Origin: Streptomyces sp. BA2
GTDB lineage: Bacteria; Actinomycetota; Actinomycetes; Streptomycetales; Streptomycetaceae
Reading direction: 5' to 3'
Assembly: GCF_009769735.1 (NCBI RefSeq)
Contig: NZ_WSRO01000002.1
Coordinates: forward strand, 6,678,501 to 6,742,500
DNA length: 64,000 nt
In this document: positions 26,224 to 34,895 of the stretch, one piece after another
Layout: each line of letters starts with the position of its first letter
Position numbering within the stretch: the first letter of the stretch is position 1
Made by a program: the position numbers and the translations under genes
The notes under the pieces: generated by a model
The model's input: the letters and a program-made list of their open reading frames with translations, nothing else
Told to the model about the DNA's origin: nothing
Database searches by the model: none

Positions 26224-27003
26224 TCAGTCCATCCTCCGCGCCGTACCCAACAATCCGGTCTCGGCGTCTGTGGGCTGCGTCATCACGTACTGCCGGTCAC
26301 GATCGGCACACCACAACGTGACCCCGTCGGCAAGCGTCGGCAATGCCTCGACATCACCGCGCGGCAGCCCCACGGACCGCCCGATCTGAACCGCCTCATC
26401 CGGTGAGACCCGCTGCACGCCGACGAGCCGGGCCTGTCGAATCAGCCGGGGCGCGACCGGACTCAGATAGGGCAGCAGCGTCAGGACTGATTGCCAGGGC
26501 CCGGAGACCACCCGCCCCCGCGGCGGCCGCATCCCGCAGTCGCGCACCACGAGGACCGGACTTCCCGCCGACGCACCCTGCGGGGGAACGCGCCCCACTT
26601 CATGCACGGACATACCGCTCGGCCCGACGCCGAGGGCCGCTACGAGCTGCGCCCAGGCCGCTGCCCGACCGGTCTCCACGGCCACCCGCGCCCCCGTCGC
26701 GGCTGCCCGCAGCGCGATGACCTGCGCTGTCCACAACCCTCCGATGAGCAGCACGTCGTACGGAGTGGGCCGGTTGACGCCGAGTACCGAGGGCTGGCCC
26801 TGTGCGTCCACACCGATCACGACGCCATCGTCACCAATGGGCAACGCAAGCGCGTCCACCTGCTCGGCGGAGAGCGCGTGGCGACGATGCCGAGGCCCGA
26901 GCAGACCGAATCCACTGCGCAGCGCCGTGCGGAACGTGTTGCCCGGACCGGACGACGGCGGCGTGGCTGGCGTGGCTGGGGCAGTCGGATTCGTGACGGT
27001 CAT
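26224..27003 (-). CDS. ESX-associated hypothetical protein coupled to EccE
   Basis: This 259-residue protein has no signal peptide. After a Pro/Thr/Ala-rich N-terminus of about 25 residues it appears globular, with LSAEQVDALALPIGDDGVVIGVDAQGQ, several hydrophobic strands (VLLIGGLWTAQVIALRAAATGARVAVET) and a C-terminal segment with LWCADRDRQYVMTQPTDAETGLLG. It resembles the EccE-adjacent proteins of Streptomyces ESX loci and looks partly like an EccE C-terminal domain repeat. Its ATG shares one base with the EccE stop (TGATG, 27001-27005), which indicates translational coupling, so it probably belongs to the membrane complex or regulates it. Function unknown. Confidence 0.7.
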   Translation of the reverse strand: MTVTNPTAPATPATPPSSGPGNTFRTALRSGFGLLGPRHRRHALSAEQVDALALPIGDDGVVIGVDAQGQPSVLGVNRPTPYDVLLIGGLWTAQVIALRAAATGARVAVETGRAAAWAQLVAALGVGPSGMSVHEVGRVPPQGASAGSPVLVVRDCGMRPPRGRVVSGPWQSVLTLLPYLSPVAPRLIRQARLVGVQRVSPDEAVQIGRSVGLPRGDVEALPTLADGVTLWCADRDRQYVMTQPTDAETGLLGTARRMD

Positions 27004-28325
27004 CAGCGGGCACCTCCGAGCGGCAGAGTGGCGAGCATCCCGGGCACCTGCTCGCGATCGAGTCGGACCAACCCCGTACCGGCCTGCCGCGCCCCTTGCT
27101 CCAACGCCTGCCGAGCCGCTTCGAGTTCGGAGTCACTGCGTCCGGTCACCCGAACGTGCCCGCACAGCGACACTTCCTTCCGTTCCCCTTGGCGCAGGGT
27201 GAGGCTGAACGTCGTGGCCAGCGTAGGAACCGCGGTGAGCAGCGCGACGAGCTGCGGCAGCGACGGACCGCCCGCGTTCCCCAACTGTGGCCAGCGCCGG
27301 ACCCAGTAGGTCGTATGACGGCGGTTGTCGCAGCGCCACGCGCGTGCGGATTCCTCCGTCCTGCGCTCCGGCAGCTCGGTCCGCCCGGCCTCCGCCGTGA
27401 CGAGAGGATTGGCGCCCACCGAAGTGGCGATGGCGGCGGCCAACTGCTCCTCGGTCAGTGCTGTGGCACGGAAGCCGGCGCCCGTCAGCCGGCTTGCCAG
27501 CTGGTCCATGGCACGCACCACACACTTCTGGGCCCCTACGAGGCCGCCTCCGCGCGCCGCCACCGCCTCGGGGCAGAGCTCGGGATCGAGCTTCAGCGCA
27601 ACCCATGTGATCCGTACGGCGGGTGCGCCGGTCTGAGCCTGAAGGGGCGCGTAGTTGCTGACGGCCACGGACTGCTGGGGGAGATGCAGTGCGGGTGCCG
27701 GCTGGGCGTGCTGCACGATCTGCGCCGACTCGAGCCGGATGCCGTCCACCTCCAGGGCATCCCGCACGAGCCCAACCGGCAGCGGCTGCCGCCCGCGCTC
27801 GGCCCGCAACGCGGTGGCATCCGACTCGACTTGGAGCACAGCGGTCACGAACGTCCCGTCACCGACCATCCCCACCTGTCGCCGGTCCCGGTCCGCGTAG
27901 GCATATGTGCGCAAGGCCGGGTCGCACTCGACGGCCGGGGCGAACGCAGGCTCCGTACCCGGCGGTATCGGGGCGCTCAGCGCTCGCCGTTTGCGTGCTC
28001 GCAACGCCTGCGCGGTACCGAGCCATTCGGGCCATGCGCGGCCACGACGGCGTACGACAGCGAGCAGCACCAGCACGGCTGCGACGACAACGGTCGGCAC
28101 GACGGCCAGCGGATCGACCACCCATGCGGTCAGCAGAAGGGCCGCAGCGATTTCGATCAACACAAGCCGTTGCAAGCGAAACGACCCGAACTGCGCTGAG
28201 CGTGACCGGAGATGGAAGGCAACGGCACCTCGGCCAGACGCCGCGCCGCCACCAACGGGCTCTGCCTGCCCCGGGCTCCCGGACCCTGACGGCCCCCGAG
28301 CTCCGGTCCGCGCTGCGGAAGCCAT
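27003..28325 (-). CDS. eccE: Type VII secretion protein EccE
   Basis: EccE is the peripheral membrane subunit of the ESX translocon. The 440-residue protein has an unstructured Gly/Ala/Ser-rich start, two adjacent membrane helices (LVLIEIAAALLLTAWVV and VVPTVVVAAVLVLLAVV, about 52-93), a basic stretch, and a cytosolic domain typical of EccE with paired repeats. These carry VGDGTFVTAVLQVES, an ALKLDPELCPEAVAARGG loop and a CGHVRVTGRSDSELEAARQALEQ end. ATG 28325 is chosen over an ORF start 51 bases upstream, which would add residues without similarity. It is divergent from eccB and overlaps the next gene by one base. Confidence 0.85.
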   Translation of the reverse strand: MASAARTGARGPSGSGSPGQAEPVGGGAASGRGAVAFHLRSRSAQFGSFRLQRLVLIEIAAALLLTAWVVDPLAVVPTVVVAAVLVLLAVVRRRGRAWPEWLGTAQALRARKRRALSAPIPPGTEPAFAPAVECDPALRTYAYADRDRRQVGMVGDGTFVTAVLQVESDATALRAERGRQPLPVGLVRDALEVDGIRLESAQIVQHAQPAPALHLPQQSVAVSNYAPLQAQTGAPAVRITWVALKLDPELCPEAVAARGGGLVGAQKCVVRAMDQLASRLTGAGFRATALTEEQLAAAIATSVGANPLVTAEAGRTELPERRTEESARAWRCDNRRHTTYWVRRWPQLGNAGGPSLPQLVALLTAVPTLATTFSLTLRQGERKEVSLCGHVRVTGRSDSELEAARQALEQGARQAGTGLVRLDREQVPGMLATLPLGGAR

Positions 28326-28380
28326 CAGTCCAACCCCCCGTAAATCTCCCGAATCCCCCTGGTGGTCAAGGAACATGCAC

Positions 28381-28396
28381 CCCAGGAGTGCCTGGG
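28381..28396. promoter_or_regulatory. Inverted repeat between divergent eccE and eccB
   Basis: CCCAGG-AGTG-CCTGGG is a perfect 6-bp inverted repeat inside the 186-base divergent spacer (28326-28511). Its position between two divergent ESX genes makes an operator possible; nothing else supports this. Confidence 0.3.
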
Positions 28397-28511
28397 AACC
28401 TTACCCACCCCACACGCGCGATTACTCAACAGGCATAGTAGGGGCCGGGTCTGACAACGGAGGGTGGGGGTCGCGTGCCCCCGGCGCTGCACGGGGGAGA
28501 AGCAGACACTC

Positions 28512-30044
28512 ATGGCATCACGGCGGGACGAACTCAACGCCTACACCTTCGCGAAGCGCCGCACGCTCGCCTCCTTCATCCAACCGTCACCATCGGGTTC
28601 GGAGGAGGGAGCGCCACGCCCGCTGCGCGGCGTGCTCCCCGGCATCATCGTGGGAGTGATCGTCCTCGCCGTCTTCGGCGCCTGGGGGATGTTCAAACCG
28701 GCGGCCAAACCCGGCTGGGACAAGCCGAACGAGCACGTGATCATCGCGAGCAAGTCCACGACGCGATACGTGGTCCTGAAGACGGACGGCAAGCGCCAAC
28801 TCCACCCGGTCCTCAACATGGCTTCGGCGAAGCTCTTGCTGGACGCCGACAAGGGCGACGTCATCAACGTCGACGAATCGGTACTCGACAAGGGCAAGAT
28901 CCCGCACGGCGCCACCATCGGCATTCCGTACGCTCCCGACCGCCTGCCCTCTGAGTCCGAGGCCGGCTCCCCCAAGCGATGGGCGGTGTGCGAGCGTCCG
29001 GGCGAAGGCGGCAGGGCGATCCAGAAGGCCGCGTTCATCCTGGCGGAGCGCGACCAGAACAAGACCGAGGGCAGCGAACGGCTCCGCGGCGGCGAGCTGT
29101 TGTACGTGGTCGGCCCTGACAAGGTCCGGTACGTGGTGGACGCTCACGGGATGGCGTACCGGATCGCGGAACGGGAACGGCTCGAACTCCTCCTGCGCAC
29201 AATCGTCGATTCAGGCCGTCAACCGCAGCGGGTGTCCAAGGAGTGGCTGGACACGCTGCACTACGGCGACCCGATCTCCTACCCGAAGGTGGAGGGAACT
29301 CCCGGAGCGCCGGCCAATGTGGAGGGCCTCCAGGACCAACAGGCGAACAGGGTCGGCATGGTCCTCAAGGCGTCCGATGGGGCAGGGATGCAGCATTACG
29401 TCGTTGAGCGCGGACGGGTCGCCCCCGTCTCCGACTTCACCGCGAAACTGCTTCTCAGTAGCCGCGACCTGCTCTCTCTGCGCCAGGACGGCCATGCCCG
29501 CGACCTGAGCACCGGCGCTTTCACCCCTGACCGCGAGACATTCGACGCGTCATACAAGTGGCCGAGCCAGGCGCCGAAGGCCACCAACGAAGCCTCGGCC
29601 GACGCAGGCAGCCGTAATACCGTCTGCAATGTCCTGCGCAAGGTGGACGGCAATGACGGCGACACCACGCTCAGTACATGGGCGGGAACGGACTTCCCCG
29701 CAACGCTTCCCACGGGCTCGTCCAGCGCGTACGTGACGGCCGGGTCAGGCCTGCTCTACCGGCAGTTCACGGGCTCGGAGCCAAATGTGGGCGGCGTCTT
29801 CCTCGCTACGGACACGGGCCTGCGCTACGCGATGCAGTCCAACAGCGACAGCGCGACGGACGATGAGGGCATCGGCACCACGGCCAAGCAGCGCAAGCAG
29901 CAGCAGGCAGAGGCGCGACAGGCGCAGACCCGCCTGGGCTACGCGAATACGGACGTGACTCCGGTACCGGCCCCATGGTCCAAATTCCTCCCCACGGGCC
30001 CGCGTCTCTCGACCTCGGCGGCACGCCAGCCGCAGGGCTCCTAG
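28512..30044 (+). CDS. eccB: Type VII secretion protein EccB
   Basis: EccB is a core subunit of the ESX membrane complex, with one transmembrane helix and a large extracytoplasmic domain. The 510-residue protein begins with the diagnostic MASRRDELNAYTFAKRR, has one helix (GVLPGIIVGVIVLAVFGAWGM, 40-60), then the repeated propeller-like external domain with the conserved R-W-A-V-C-E-R segment and paired Cys. ATG 28512 reproduces the family N-terminus and follows a GGGGGAGAAG site. It is followed after 9 bases by the mycosin gene, an arrangement common in ESX loci. Confidence 0.93.
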   Translation: MASRRDELNAYTFAKRRTLASFIQPSPSGSEEGAPRPLRGVLPGIIVGVIVLAVFGAWGMFKPAAKPGWDKPNEHVIIASKSTTRYVVLKTDGKRQLHPVLNMASAKLLLDADKGDVINVDESVLDKGKIPHGATIGIPYAPDRLPSESEAGSPKRWAVCERPGEGGRAIQKAAFILAERDQNKTEGSERLRGGELLYVVGPDKVRYVVDAHGMAYRIAERERLELLLRTIVDSGRQPQRVSKEWLDTLHYGDPISYPKVEGTPGAPANVEGLQDQQANRVGMVLKASDGAGMQHYVVERGRVAPVSDFTAKLLLSSRDLLSLRQDGHARDLSTGAFTPDRETFDASYKWPSQAPKATNEASADAGSRNTVCNVLRKVDGNDGDTTLSTWAGTDFPATLPTGSSSAYVTAGSGLLYRQFTGSEPNVGGVFLATDTGLRYAMQSNSDSATDDEGIGTTAKQRKQQQAEARQAQTRLGYANTDVTPVPAPWSKFLPTGPRLSTSAARQPQGS

Positions 30045-30053
30045 GCCAGTGGG

Positions 30054-31310
30054 ATGCCGACGATGACGTACGCATACGGGTGGCCGCGCGTGACAGCGGC
30101 CACGGCAGCAGCCCTGACAGTGATGACGACGGCGTTCGCCGCGTCTCCCGCGGCAGCCGCGGGAGCGGAGCAGTGCACGTTCCCGTCCAAAAAATACGAG
30201 GGTCGCCCCTGGGCACTGCAGCGCGTTCTCCTGGACGAGTTGTGGCGTCAGTCCACTGGAAAGGACGTACGGGTGGCGGTGATCGACACAGGGGTGGACG
30301 TCAAGAACCCTCAACTCAAGAGCGCGGTGGACGTGTCAAAGGGCCGCAACCTGCTCCCCAAGAACCTCAAGGACGACAACGGAGACAAGGTCAAGCGCGG
30401 CAAGGAGAACGGCACGACGGACGAGGTCGGCCACGGCACGCGCGTGGCGGGCATCATCGCGGCCCGCCCCGTCAAGGACACCGGCTTCGTGGGCCTGGCC
30501 CCCGACGCGACGCTGATCCCCATCCAGCAGAACGACGCGGAGGGCCACGGCACGGCAGAGACCCTCGCGGCAGCAATCGATTACGCGGTCTCCGCCGACG
30601 CGGACATCATCAACATCTCCCAGGACACGGCCAACGCCGTGAAGCCGACCCCGATCCTGAAACGGGCAGTGGACAGGGCGCTGGCGGATGAAAAGGTGAT
30701 CGTGGCCTCCGCAGGCAACGACGGCCTGGGCGGCAACGTCAAGCGGACCTACCCGGCTTCCTACGAAGGCGTATTGGCGGTAGCGGCATCGGACCGCAAC
30801 AACGAACGAGCCCCGTTCTCCCAGTCGGGCAAGTTCGTGGGCGTGGCAGCCCCGGGCGTAGACATGATCTCCACAGTCCCTCTCGGCGGCCACTGCTCGG
30901 ACAACGGCACAAGCTTCTCGGCGCCGTACGTGGCAGGCGTGGCGGCCCTGATCAAGTCCAAGCACAGGAACTGGACGTCCCGCCAGATCACGGCCCAGAT
31001 CAAACAGACAGCGGAACGCTCGGTAGCGGGCCACGACCGCCTGGTCGGCTGGGGGGTGGTGGACCCGGTCCGGGCTCTGACGGAGGACGAGCACCCGATC
31101 GAGACCCCAACAGCCGAAGAGGGCATCACCCGCGCGAAGGCCCCAACTCCCGCGGAACTCCACCTCGGTGAGACGTCAGAGGAGCGCACGGCGCGGATCG
31201 CTACGTACGTGGCTGTGGGGGCGGCGGTTGTGGTGGCGGGGCTTGCTGGGGTGGGGGTTGCTGTGCGGGATTCACGTGGCCGCAGCCGTAGGCGCGGGGA
31301 AGGCAGCTGA
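30054..31310 (+). CDS. mycP: Type VII secretion mycosin (subtilisin-like protease) 1
   Basis: Mycosins are membrane-anchored serine proteases that stabilise and regulate ESX translocons. The 418-residue protein has a signal peptide (cleavage near AAAAGAEQC), an S8 catalytic domain with Asp78 (AVIDTGVD), His127 (GHGTRVAG), oxyanion Asn222 (ASAGND) and Ser287 (GTSFSAPYVAG), and a C-terminal helix (TYVAVGAAVVVAGLAGVGVAV) followed by a basic tail. All catalytic residues are intact. Co-transcription with eccB is likely (9-base gap). It is one of two mycosins in this locus. Confidence 0.93.
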   Translation: MPTMTYAYGWPRVTAATAAALTVMTTAFAASPAAAAGAEQCTFPSKKYEGRPWALQRVLLDELWRQSTGKDVRVAVIDTGVDVKNPQLKSAVDVSKGRNLLPKNLKDDNGDKVKRGKENGTTDEVGHGTRVAGIIAARPVKDTGFVGLAPDATLIPIQQNDAEGHGTAETLAAAIDYAVSADADIINISQDTANAVKPTPILKRAVDRALADEKVIVASAGNDGLGGNVKRTYPASYEGVLAVAASDRNNERAPFSQSGKFVGVAAPGVDMISTVPLGGHCSDNGTSFSAPYVAGVAALIKSKHRNWTSRQITAQIKQTAERSVAGHDRLVGWGVVDPVRALTEDEHPIETPTAEEGITRAKAPTPAELHLGETSEERTARIATYVAVGAAVVVAGLAGVGVAVRDSRGRSRRRGEGS

Positions 31311-31522
31311 CGGCGGCTCCCCGTGAGGGTCGATTCGTCGCGAAGGATCGCGGCTGGCACCTGCTGTGGCAGACGTAGTGAGGCACCAACTGGGCCATGG
31401 GACTTCCGGTCCGATGGCGGCCAAGGTTGTTTCGAGCATCGCTTCTGCCTGCTCGGCTGCCTCCTGCTTAGTGATGCCCGAGGCTTGCTTTCTCACGTCC
31501 AGTTGCCGGGACGTGCTCACCC

Positions 31523-32059
31523 TCACTGTTCGGCGTAGATGTCGGTCCCCTCCGGTGCTCGATAGCAGCGGGAGTCGACGTCGACTCCGATCATCTCCTT
31601 GAGATTCCCGGACCTTTCCCTCGCCCACTCAATGGAAATTGTGTGGTTGCTCTTGGCGTTCACTGCCACGATCTCTGGGTTACGGGCACGCGAGTTCGTC
31701 TCGCCATCCTTCGTGATCTTCCAGCCATTCTTTGGGAGTTGCTCGCGAATATTCTGCATGGCCTCTTCGAAGGTTCCCTTATGTAGATCATAGATTGACC
31801 ATGGGTGATGGATTGTGTAGTACTCCTTCAGCCCGGGATCGACCGCCTCGCACACGTTCACTCCTGCGCCGGCCTCGGTGGTTTTCCCCTTGATCCCCAT
31901 CCAATCAAGCAAGTTGCTGGAGATTTCATTTACTTCCTCTTTGGCGGGTTCGATTTTTCGCGTCTCCGCCTTGTAGCCAAGTTTGTCTTCGTTGGTTTGC
32001 ATTGATGAGCACCCCGTCAGGATGAGCAAGGCCGATGCCATGCAGGAGAGAGCGTACAT
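31523..32059 (-). CDS. Lipoprotein, candidate immunity protein for the DUF1023 hydrolase
   Basis: This 178-residue lipoprotein has the signal MYALSCMASALLILTGC with lipobox LTGC, and a mature part with two further Cys (NVCEAVDPG and SRCYRAPEG) and mixed alpha/beta character. No family is recognised. Codons are noticeably AT-richer than in neighbouring housekeeping genes (many AAT, GAA, ATT), which hints at recent acquisition. It ends the minus-strand set partner-hydrolase-lipoprotein, 34 bases after the hydrolase stop. An effector-downstream lipoprotein is the layout of the staphylococcal ESX lipase TslA and its immunity protein TilA, so an immunity role is inferred. ATG 32059 is chosen because it starts the signal peptide. 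Confidence 0.6.
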   Translation of the reverse strand: MYALSCMASALLILTGCSSMQTNEDKLGYKAETRKIEPAKEEVNEISSNLLDWMGIKGKTTEAGAGVNVCEAVDPGLKEYYTIHHPWSIYDLHKGTFEEAMQNIREQLPKNGWKITKDGETNSRARNPEIVAVNAKSNHTISIEWARERSGNLKEMIGVDVDSRCYRAPEGTDIYAEQ

Positions 32060-32093
32060 CTGGCGCGGATTTCTTGCCGTTGTCGAGCAGGTA

Positions 32094-33926
32094 CTAGTCA
32101 AGATCCACACCCTTGTAATCGCCGACGATGACCCGTGCCTGATTTCTCAAACTCTTCGATCCGTCGCCACTCTTGTCCACGTCCCAGTAGCCGCTGTGGC
32201 TCGTCGCGTCGGTCTCCATGATATTGGCCCCGAATTCACGATCGGTAGGTACAGTCCGGTGATCGCCGAGACCGACGTTCTTTCCGCCCTCGGGTACTTG
32301 GTCACTGAGGAACGGAGCTCCCATGGCCCACATATGGCCGTCCTTGATGCCGAGGTCCGCGGAACGGTCAGCCTGCATGCCAGGGCTTCCGGCAACGACG
32401 ACGTCATCCACTGGAAGGCCGCCGTCCAGCATGCCGCCGGACTTCGCGGCGTCCCCGATCACGGTACTTCCATAGCTGTGGCCGATAACGGTGGTGTGCC
32501 CGAAGTTGTTCGGCCCGGCCTCGCTCTGATGTGCAATGCGGTTTCCATCAAGGAAATCACGCAGTATGGGTCCGCCTTCTGCCGCGTATTTGTCGTTCGA
32601 GGCCTCGGGGATCAGATCGCCCTTGTCCGTGGGAAAAGCGGAACGAGGGGAATCGTAGTCGAACCATGTGATGGACGAGATCTGCTGGCCTGGAGCCTGC
32701 TTGGTGCTCTCCTTCCACAGGTTGTCACCGCGTGCGAGGTCGCCGCTGATGCCTTCCAAACTTGCCCCTGTGCCCGGCACGTAGACGGAGGTGTGGTCGG
32801 CGTTGTCCGGGTTGCCGCTGGCGAGAATCACCCTGCCGTCGCCCTTCCCTACTGGGTCGAACCCCAGCAGGTATGCCTCGGGAAGTCCGTTCTTTCCTGT
32901 GGCATCGAAGCGACTTTGAATAGCGTTCATTCCCTTCAGTCGCTGTTCGAGGAACGTCTGTCTGTCGCCGTACTGTTTGTTCCAGTCCAACCAGCTCTCG
33001 GACGCCGCGACCGGGCGGCCGACGGCATCGCGGGCGATGCGCTCGGGCTCTGGAGGAATGGAGTTCAGTTCCATTTGGTACTTCGCCCTTGCATCGGCGA
33101 GGACCGTCCGGTTGGCCTCGTCCCGCACATCGGCGGGCAGCCCATCAAGGGCGCCTACGGAGGCGGAGTGCATGGCGAGGTAGTCAGCACGCTGCTCGGC
33201 GGTGAGGTCCTTCCACCATTTCGCGTTGTCCTCCGCGTCGCCACCCTTGGGCGGGTCCTTGATGGTGTCGAGGTACCCATCGGCTCCCTTGCGAACCCCA
33301 CCTGTGTCCTTGTGAACGTCAGCCCAGTCCTGGTTCGAGACGGTGAGGTCGTCGTCCGCCTTCAGTGCCCGCAGTTTCGGGGCCCACTTCTCGTCGACCT
33401 CGGTGGCTTCCTTGATGGCGGCGGCGATCCGGTCGGCGTACTCCTGCGCGCGGGCATAATTCGGGTTGGGGTCGAAGCTGGCCGCTTGACGGTTCAGCCC
33501 GGCTGCTGTCTCGTCGGTAGTGCCGTTCGCCGTGCCGCCCTTGGGGAGTTCGCCGTCTGTCTTCTTGCCCCCGGGTGGATAGCTGACCGATCCATCGGCG
33601 TTCACCGTGAACTTCTCGGTCTGCGCGCCATCGACCGCCGCGTCCAGCTTGCTCTTGGCGGCGGCCAGGTCGTAGGCGAAGCCGTTGAGTGCGGTGCTGA
33701 TCAGGCCGCATTCAATCTGGGTGTAGTGGAAGTTTTTCGACAACTCACGCAGTTGCTTTAGGGCTGCCTTCGCGGTGGCACCCTCAAGGCTTTTCTGCAT
33801 TCCGGCAGCGACCTGGTTTTCGATGCGTTCCTTGGCTGCATTGGCCATGTCGCTGGTCGCGCGGTACCCGTCCGCGGCGCCCTCGAACTCGGAGGGCTTG
33901 AGAGACTTGAGCGTCGCGTAGTCCAT
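32094..33926 (-). CDS. DUF1023 alpha/beta hydrolase, probable ESX effector
   Basis: The protein has 610 residues. The N-terminal 100 are helical without a signal peptide (MDYATLKSLKPSEFEGAADGYRATSD...), like the WXG100/LXG targeting part of ESX substrates. A linker follows, then a DUF1023 alpha/beta-hydrolase domain (about 345-590) with the nucleophile elbow GHSYGS (Ser484) and a preceding VYVPGTG oxyanion segment. The sequence suggests an esterase or lipase; the substrate is unknown. It lies between a small helical protein gene (9-base gap) and a lipoprotein gene, an arrangement suggesting partner, effector and immunity protein. Base composition is somewhat AT-rich. Alternatives are a cell-envelope hydrolase unrelated to competition. 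Confidence 0.75.
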   Translation of the reverse strand: MDYATLKSLKPSEFEGAADGYRATSDMANAAKERIENQVAAGMQKSLEGATAKAALKQLRELSKNFHYTQIECGLISTALNGFAYDLAAAKSKLDAAVDGAQTEKFTVNADGSVSYPPGGKKTDGELPKGGTANGTTDETAAGLNRQAASFDPNPNYARAQEYADRIAAAIKEATEVDEKWAPKLRALKADDDLTVSNQDWADVHKDTGGVRKGADGYLDTIKDPPKGGDAEDNAKWWKDLTAEQRADYLAMHSASVGALDGLPADVRDEANRTVLADARAKYQMELNSIPPEPERIARDAVGRPVAASESWLDWNKQYGDRQTFLEQRLKGMNAIQSRFDATGKNGLPEAYLLGFDPVGKGDGRVILASGNPDNADHTSVYVPGTGASLEGISGDLARGDNLWKESTKQAPGQQISSITWFDYDSPRSAFPTDKGDLIPEASNDKYAAEGGPILRDFLDGNRIAHQSEAGPNNFGHTTVIGHSYGSTVIGDAAKSGGMLDGGLPVDDVVVAGSPGMQADRSADLGIKDGHMWAMGAPFLSDQVPEGGKNVGLGDHRTVPTDREFGANIMETDATSHSGYWDVDKSGDGSKSLRNQARVIVGDYKGVDLD

Positions 33927-33935
33927 CCCTGTGGA

Positions 33936-34445
33936 TCAACGTCCTTTGGTCTGGCCGCCGATGGCGGATGTGTCCTGGTGCTCGGTGGCCAACTTCGCGA
34001 GTTCGGCCTCGACTCCCTCGTCGGTCCTCCGCTGGAGACGGCCCATCTGAACCATCAACTTCTGTAGATCCTCGCACCGACCGCTCACGTCCTTCACGTA
34101 GCGCTCCCACGTGATATGGACATCCCGTTGGGCTGCGGCGCTGAGGCACCCGGAGCTCTTGTCGAGCCCGCCCTGTCCTTCCTCCAGCTTCGTCAGCGCC
34201 TTGCCGATGTTCTCCCGCAGAGAGCCGACACCCTCCCCGGCCTTGGCCCATGCGGCCTTACTGGACTTGAGGTTGCCCGAATCGTCGTTGCCCCAGCCTC
34301 CGCTGTTGCCCGGATCGGAATCCCCCTTGTCAGTCGGGGCCTCGTTGAGCTGCATCTGTTCGGAGTGGCGCTCGGCCGCACCGGCCTTGAGCTGCTCCCA
34401 CTCGTCCCACCCCATGTAAGGGACTCCGTCCTTGGATTGCTCCAT
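33936..34445 (-). CDS. Helical ESX partner/WXG100-like protein
   Basis: This 169-residue protein has a disordered, Asp/Gly/Ser-rich first third containing G-W-D-E-W-E-Q. Two amphipathic helices follow (WAKAGEGVGSLRENIGKALTKLEEGQGGL and ITWERYVKDVSGRCEDLQKLMVQMGRLQRRTDEGVEAELAKL). It has no signal peptide or membrane helix. Length and helical hairpin fit EspC-like or Lap-type partners that pair with a larger ESX substrate. It lies immediately upstream of the DUF1023 hydrolase gene in the same direction. The longest frame begins at TTG 34448; ATG one codon later is used as start. Confidence 0.6.
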   Translation of the reverse strand: MEQSKDGVPYMGWDEWEQLKAGAAERHSEQMQLNEAPTDKGDSDPGNSGGWGNDDSGNLKSSKAAWAKAGEGVGSLRENIGKALTKLEEGQGGLDKSSGCLSAAAQRDVHITWERYVKDVSGRCEDLQKLMVQMGRLQRRTDEGVEAELAKLATEHQDTSAIGGQTKGR

Positions 34446-34783
34446 CAAGGCACTTCCGCGTAGCGACTGTTAGTGCCACGGGCTCATCTGAACTTCCGAG
34501 AGGGTAGCGATAGTTGTGGCTGCAGCAACTGAGTAGGTGTACTCAGATGGGTTGAGTAGGGGACGCGTCACTTCGTGAGGGCAGAGGTGGCAGTGTGTGA
34601 GGCGTGGCCAGTGGCAGGGCGCGGGGCTAGCTAGTTGGCTTGGGGGCTACAGATCCGGAAGTGACCAAGTACTGGCTGGTAGCGGTTTCCCTTGGAGGGG
34701 AAGTTGCCCCTCTTCGCGAAGTTTGGGCCCTGCAGTAGCCCTTACGGCTGGCCTGTTCTCAACCGCCGGGACACATAGATCGG
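34446..34783. other. Divergent spacer, left part
   Basis: The 450-base stretch between the divergent genes starting at 34445 and 34896 contains no gene I can support. One open frame (34597-34809, plus) has no ribosome site and biased, repeat-like composition. The right part of the spacer holds a promoter with an inverted repeat (listed separately); this left part presumably carries the minus-strand promoter but no clear hexamers were found. Confidence 0.5.
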
Positions 34784-34812
34784 TTGGTAGTCACAGTGAG
34801 TGTGACTAGAGT
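34784..34812 (+). promoter_or_regulatory. Promoter with inverted repeat between -35 and -10
   Basis: TTGGTA (34784-34789) and TAGAGT (34807-34812) are spaced by exactly 17 bases. Between them lies a perfect inverted repeat AGTCACA-GTGAG-TGTGACT (34789-34807). Transcription would start near 34819, about 77 bases before the GTG at 34896. Such placement is typical of a repressor operator. The controlled genes would be the partner/long-WXG/mycosin/EsxBA run. Confidence 0.5.
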
Positions 34813-34895
34813 GACGCGGGCGCGATAAGTGACCACCTAGCCACCGCGATCGTGAAAACGGTCGGGCAGGGCAGGTAACGGGGAGGGTAAGCATC

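Noticed and set aside
31983..33761. Open frame of 592 codons on the plus strand opposite the DUF1023 gene
   Set aside because: The minus strand has the GHSYGS hydrolase motif; the plus frame shows no domain and begins inside the lipoprotein gene.
34597..34809. Possible 70-codon gene in the divergent ESX spacer
   Set aside because: There is no ribosome site, composition is atypical for a protein, and it overlaps the predicted promoter and operator.
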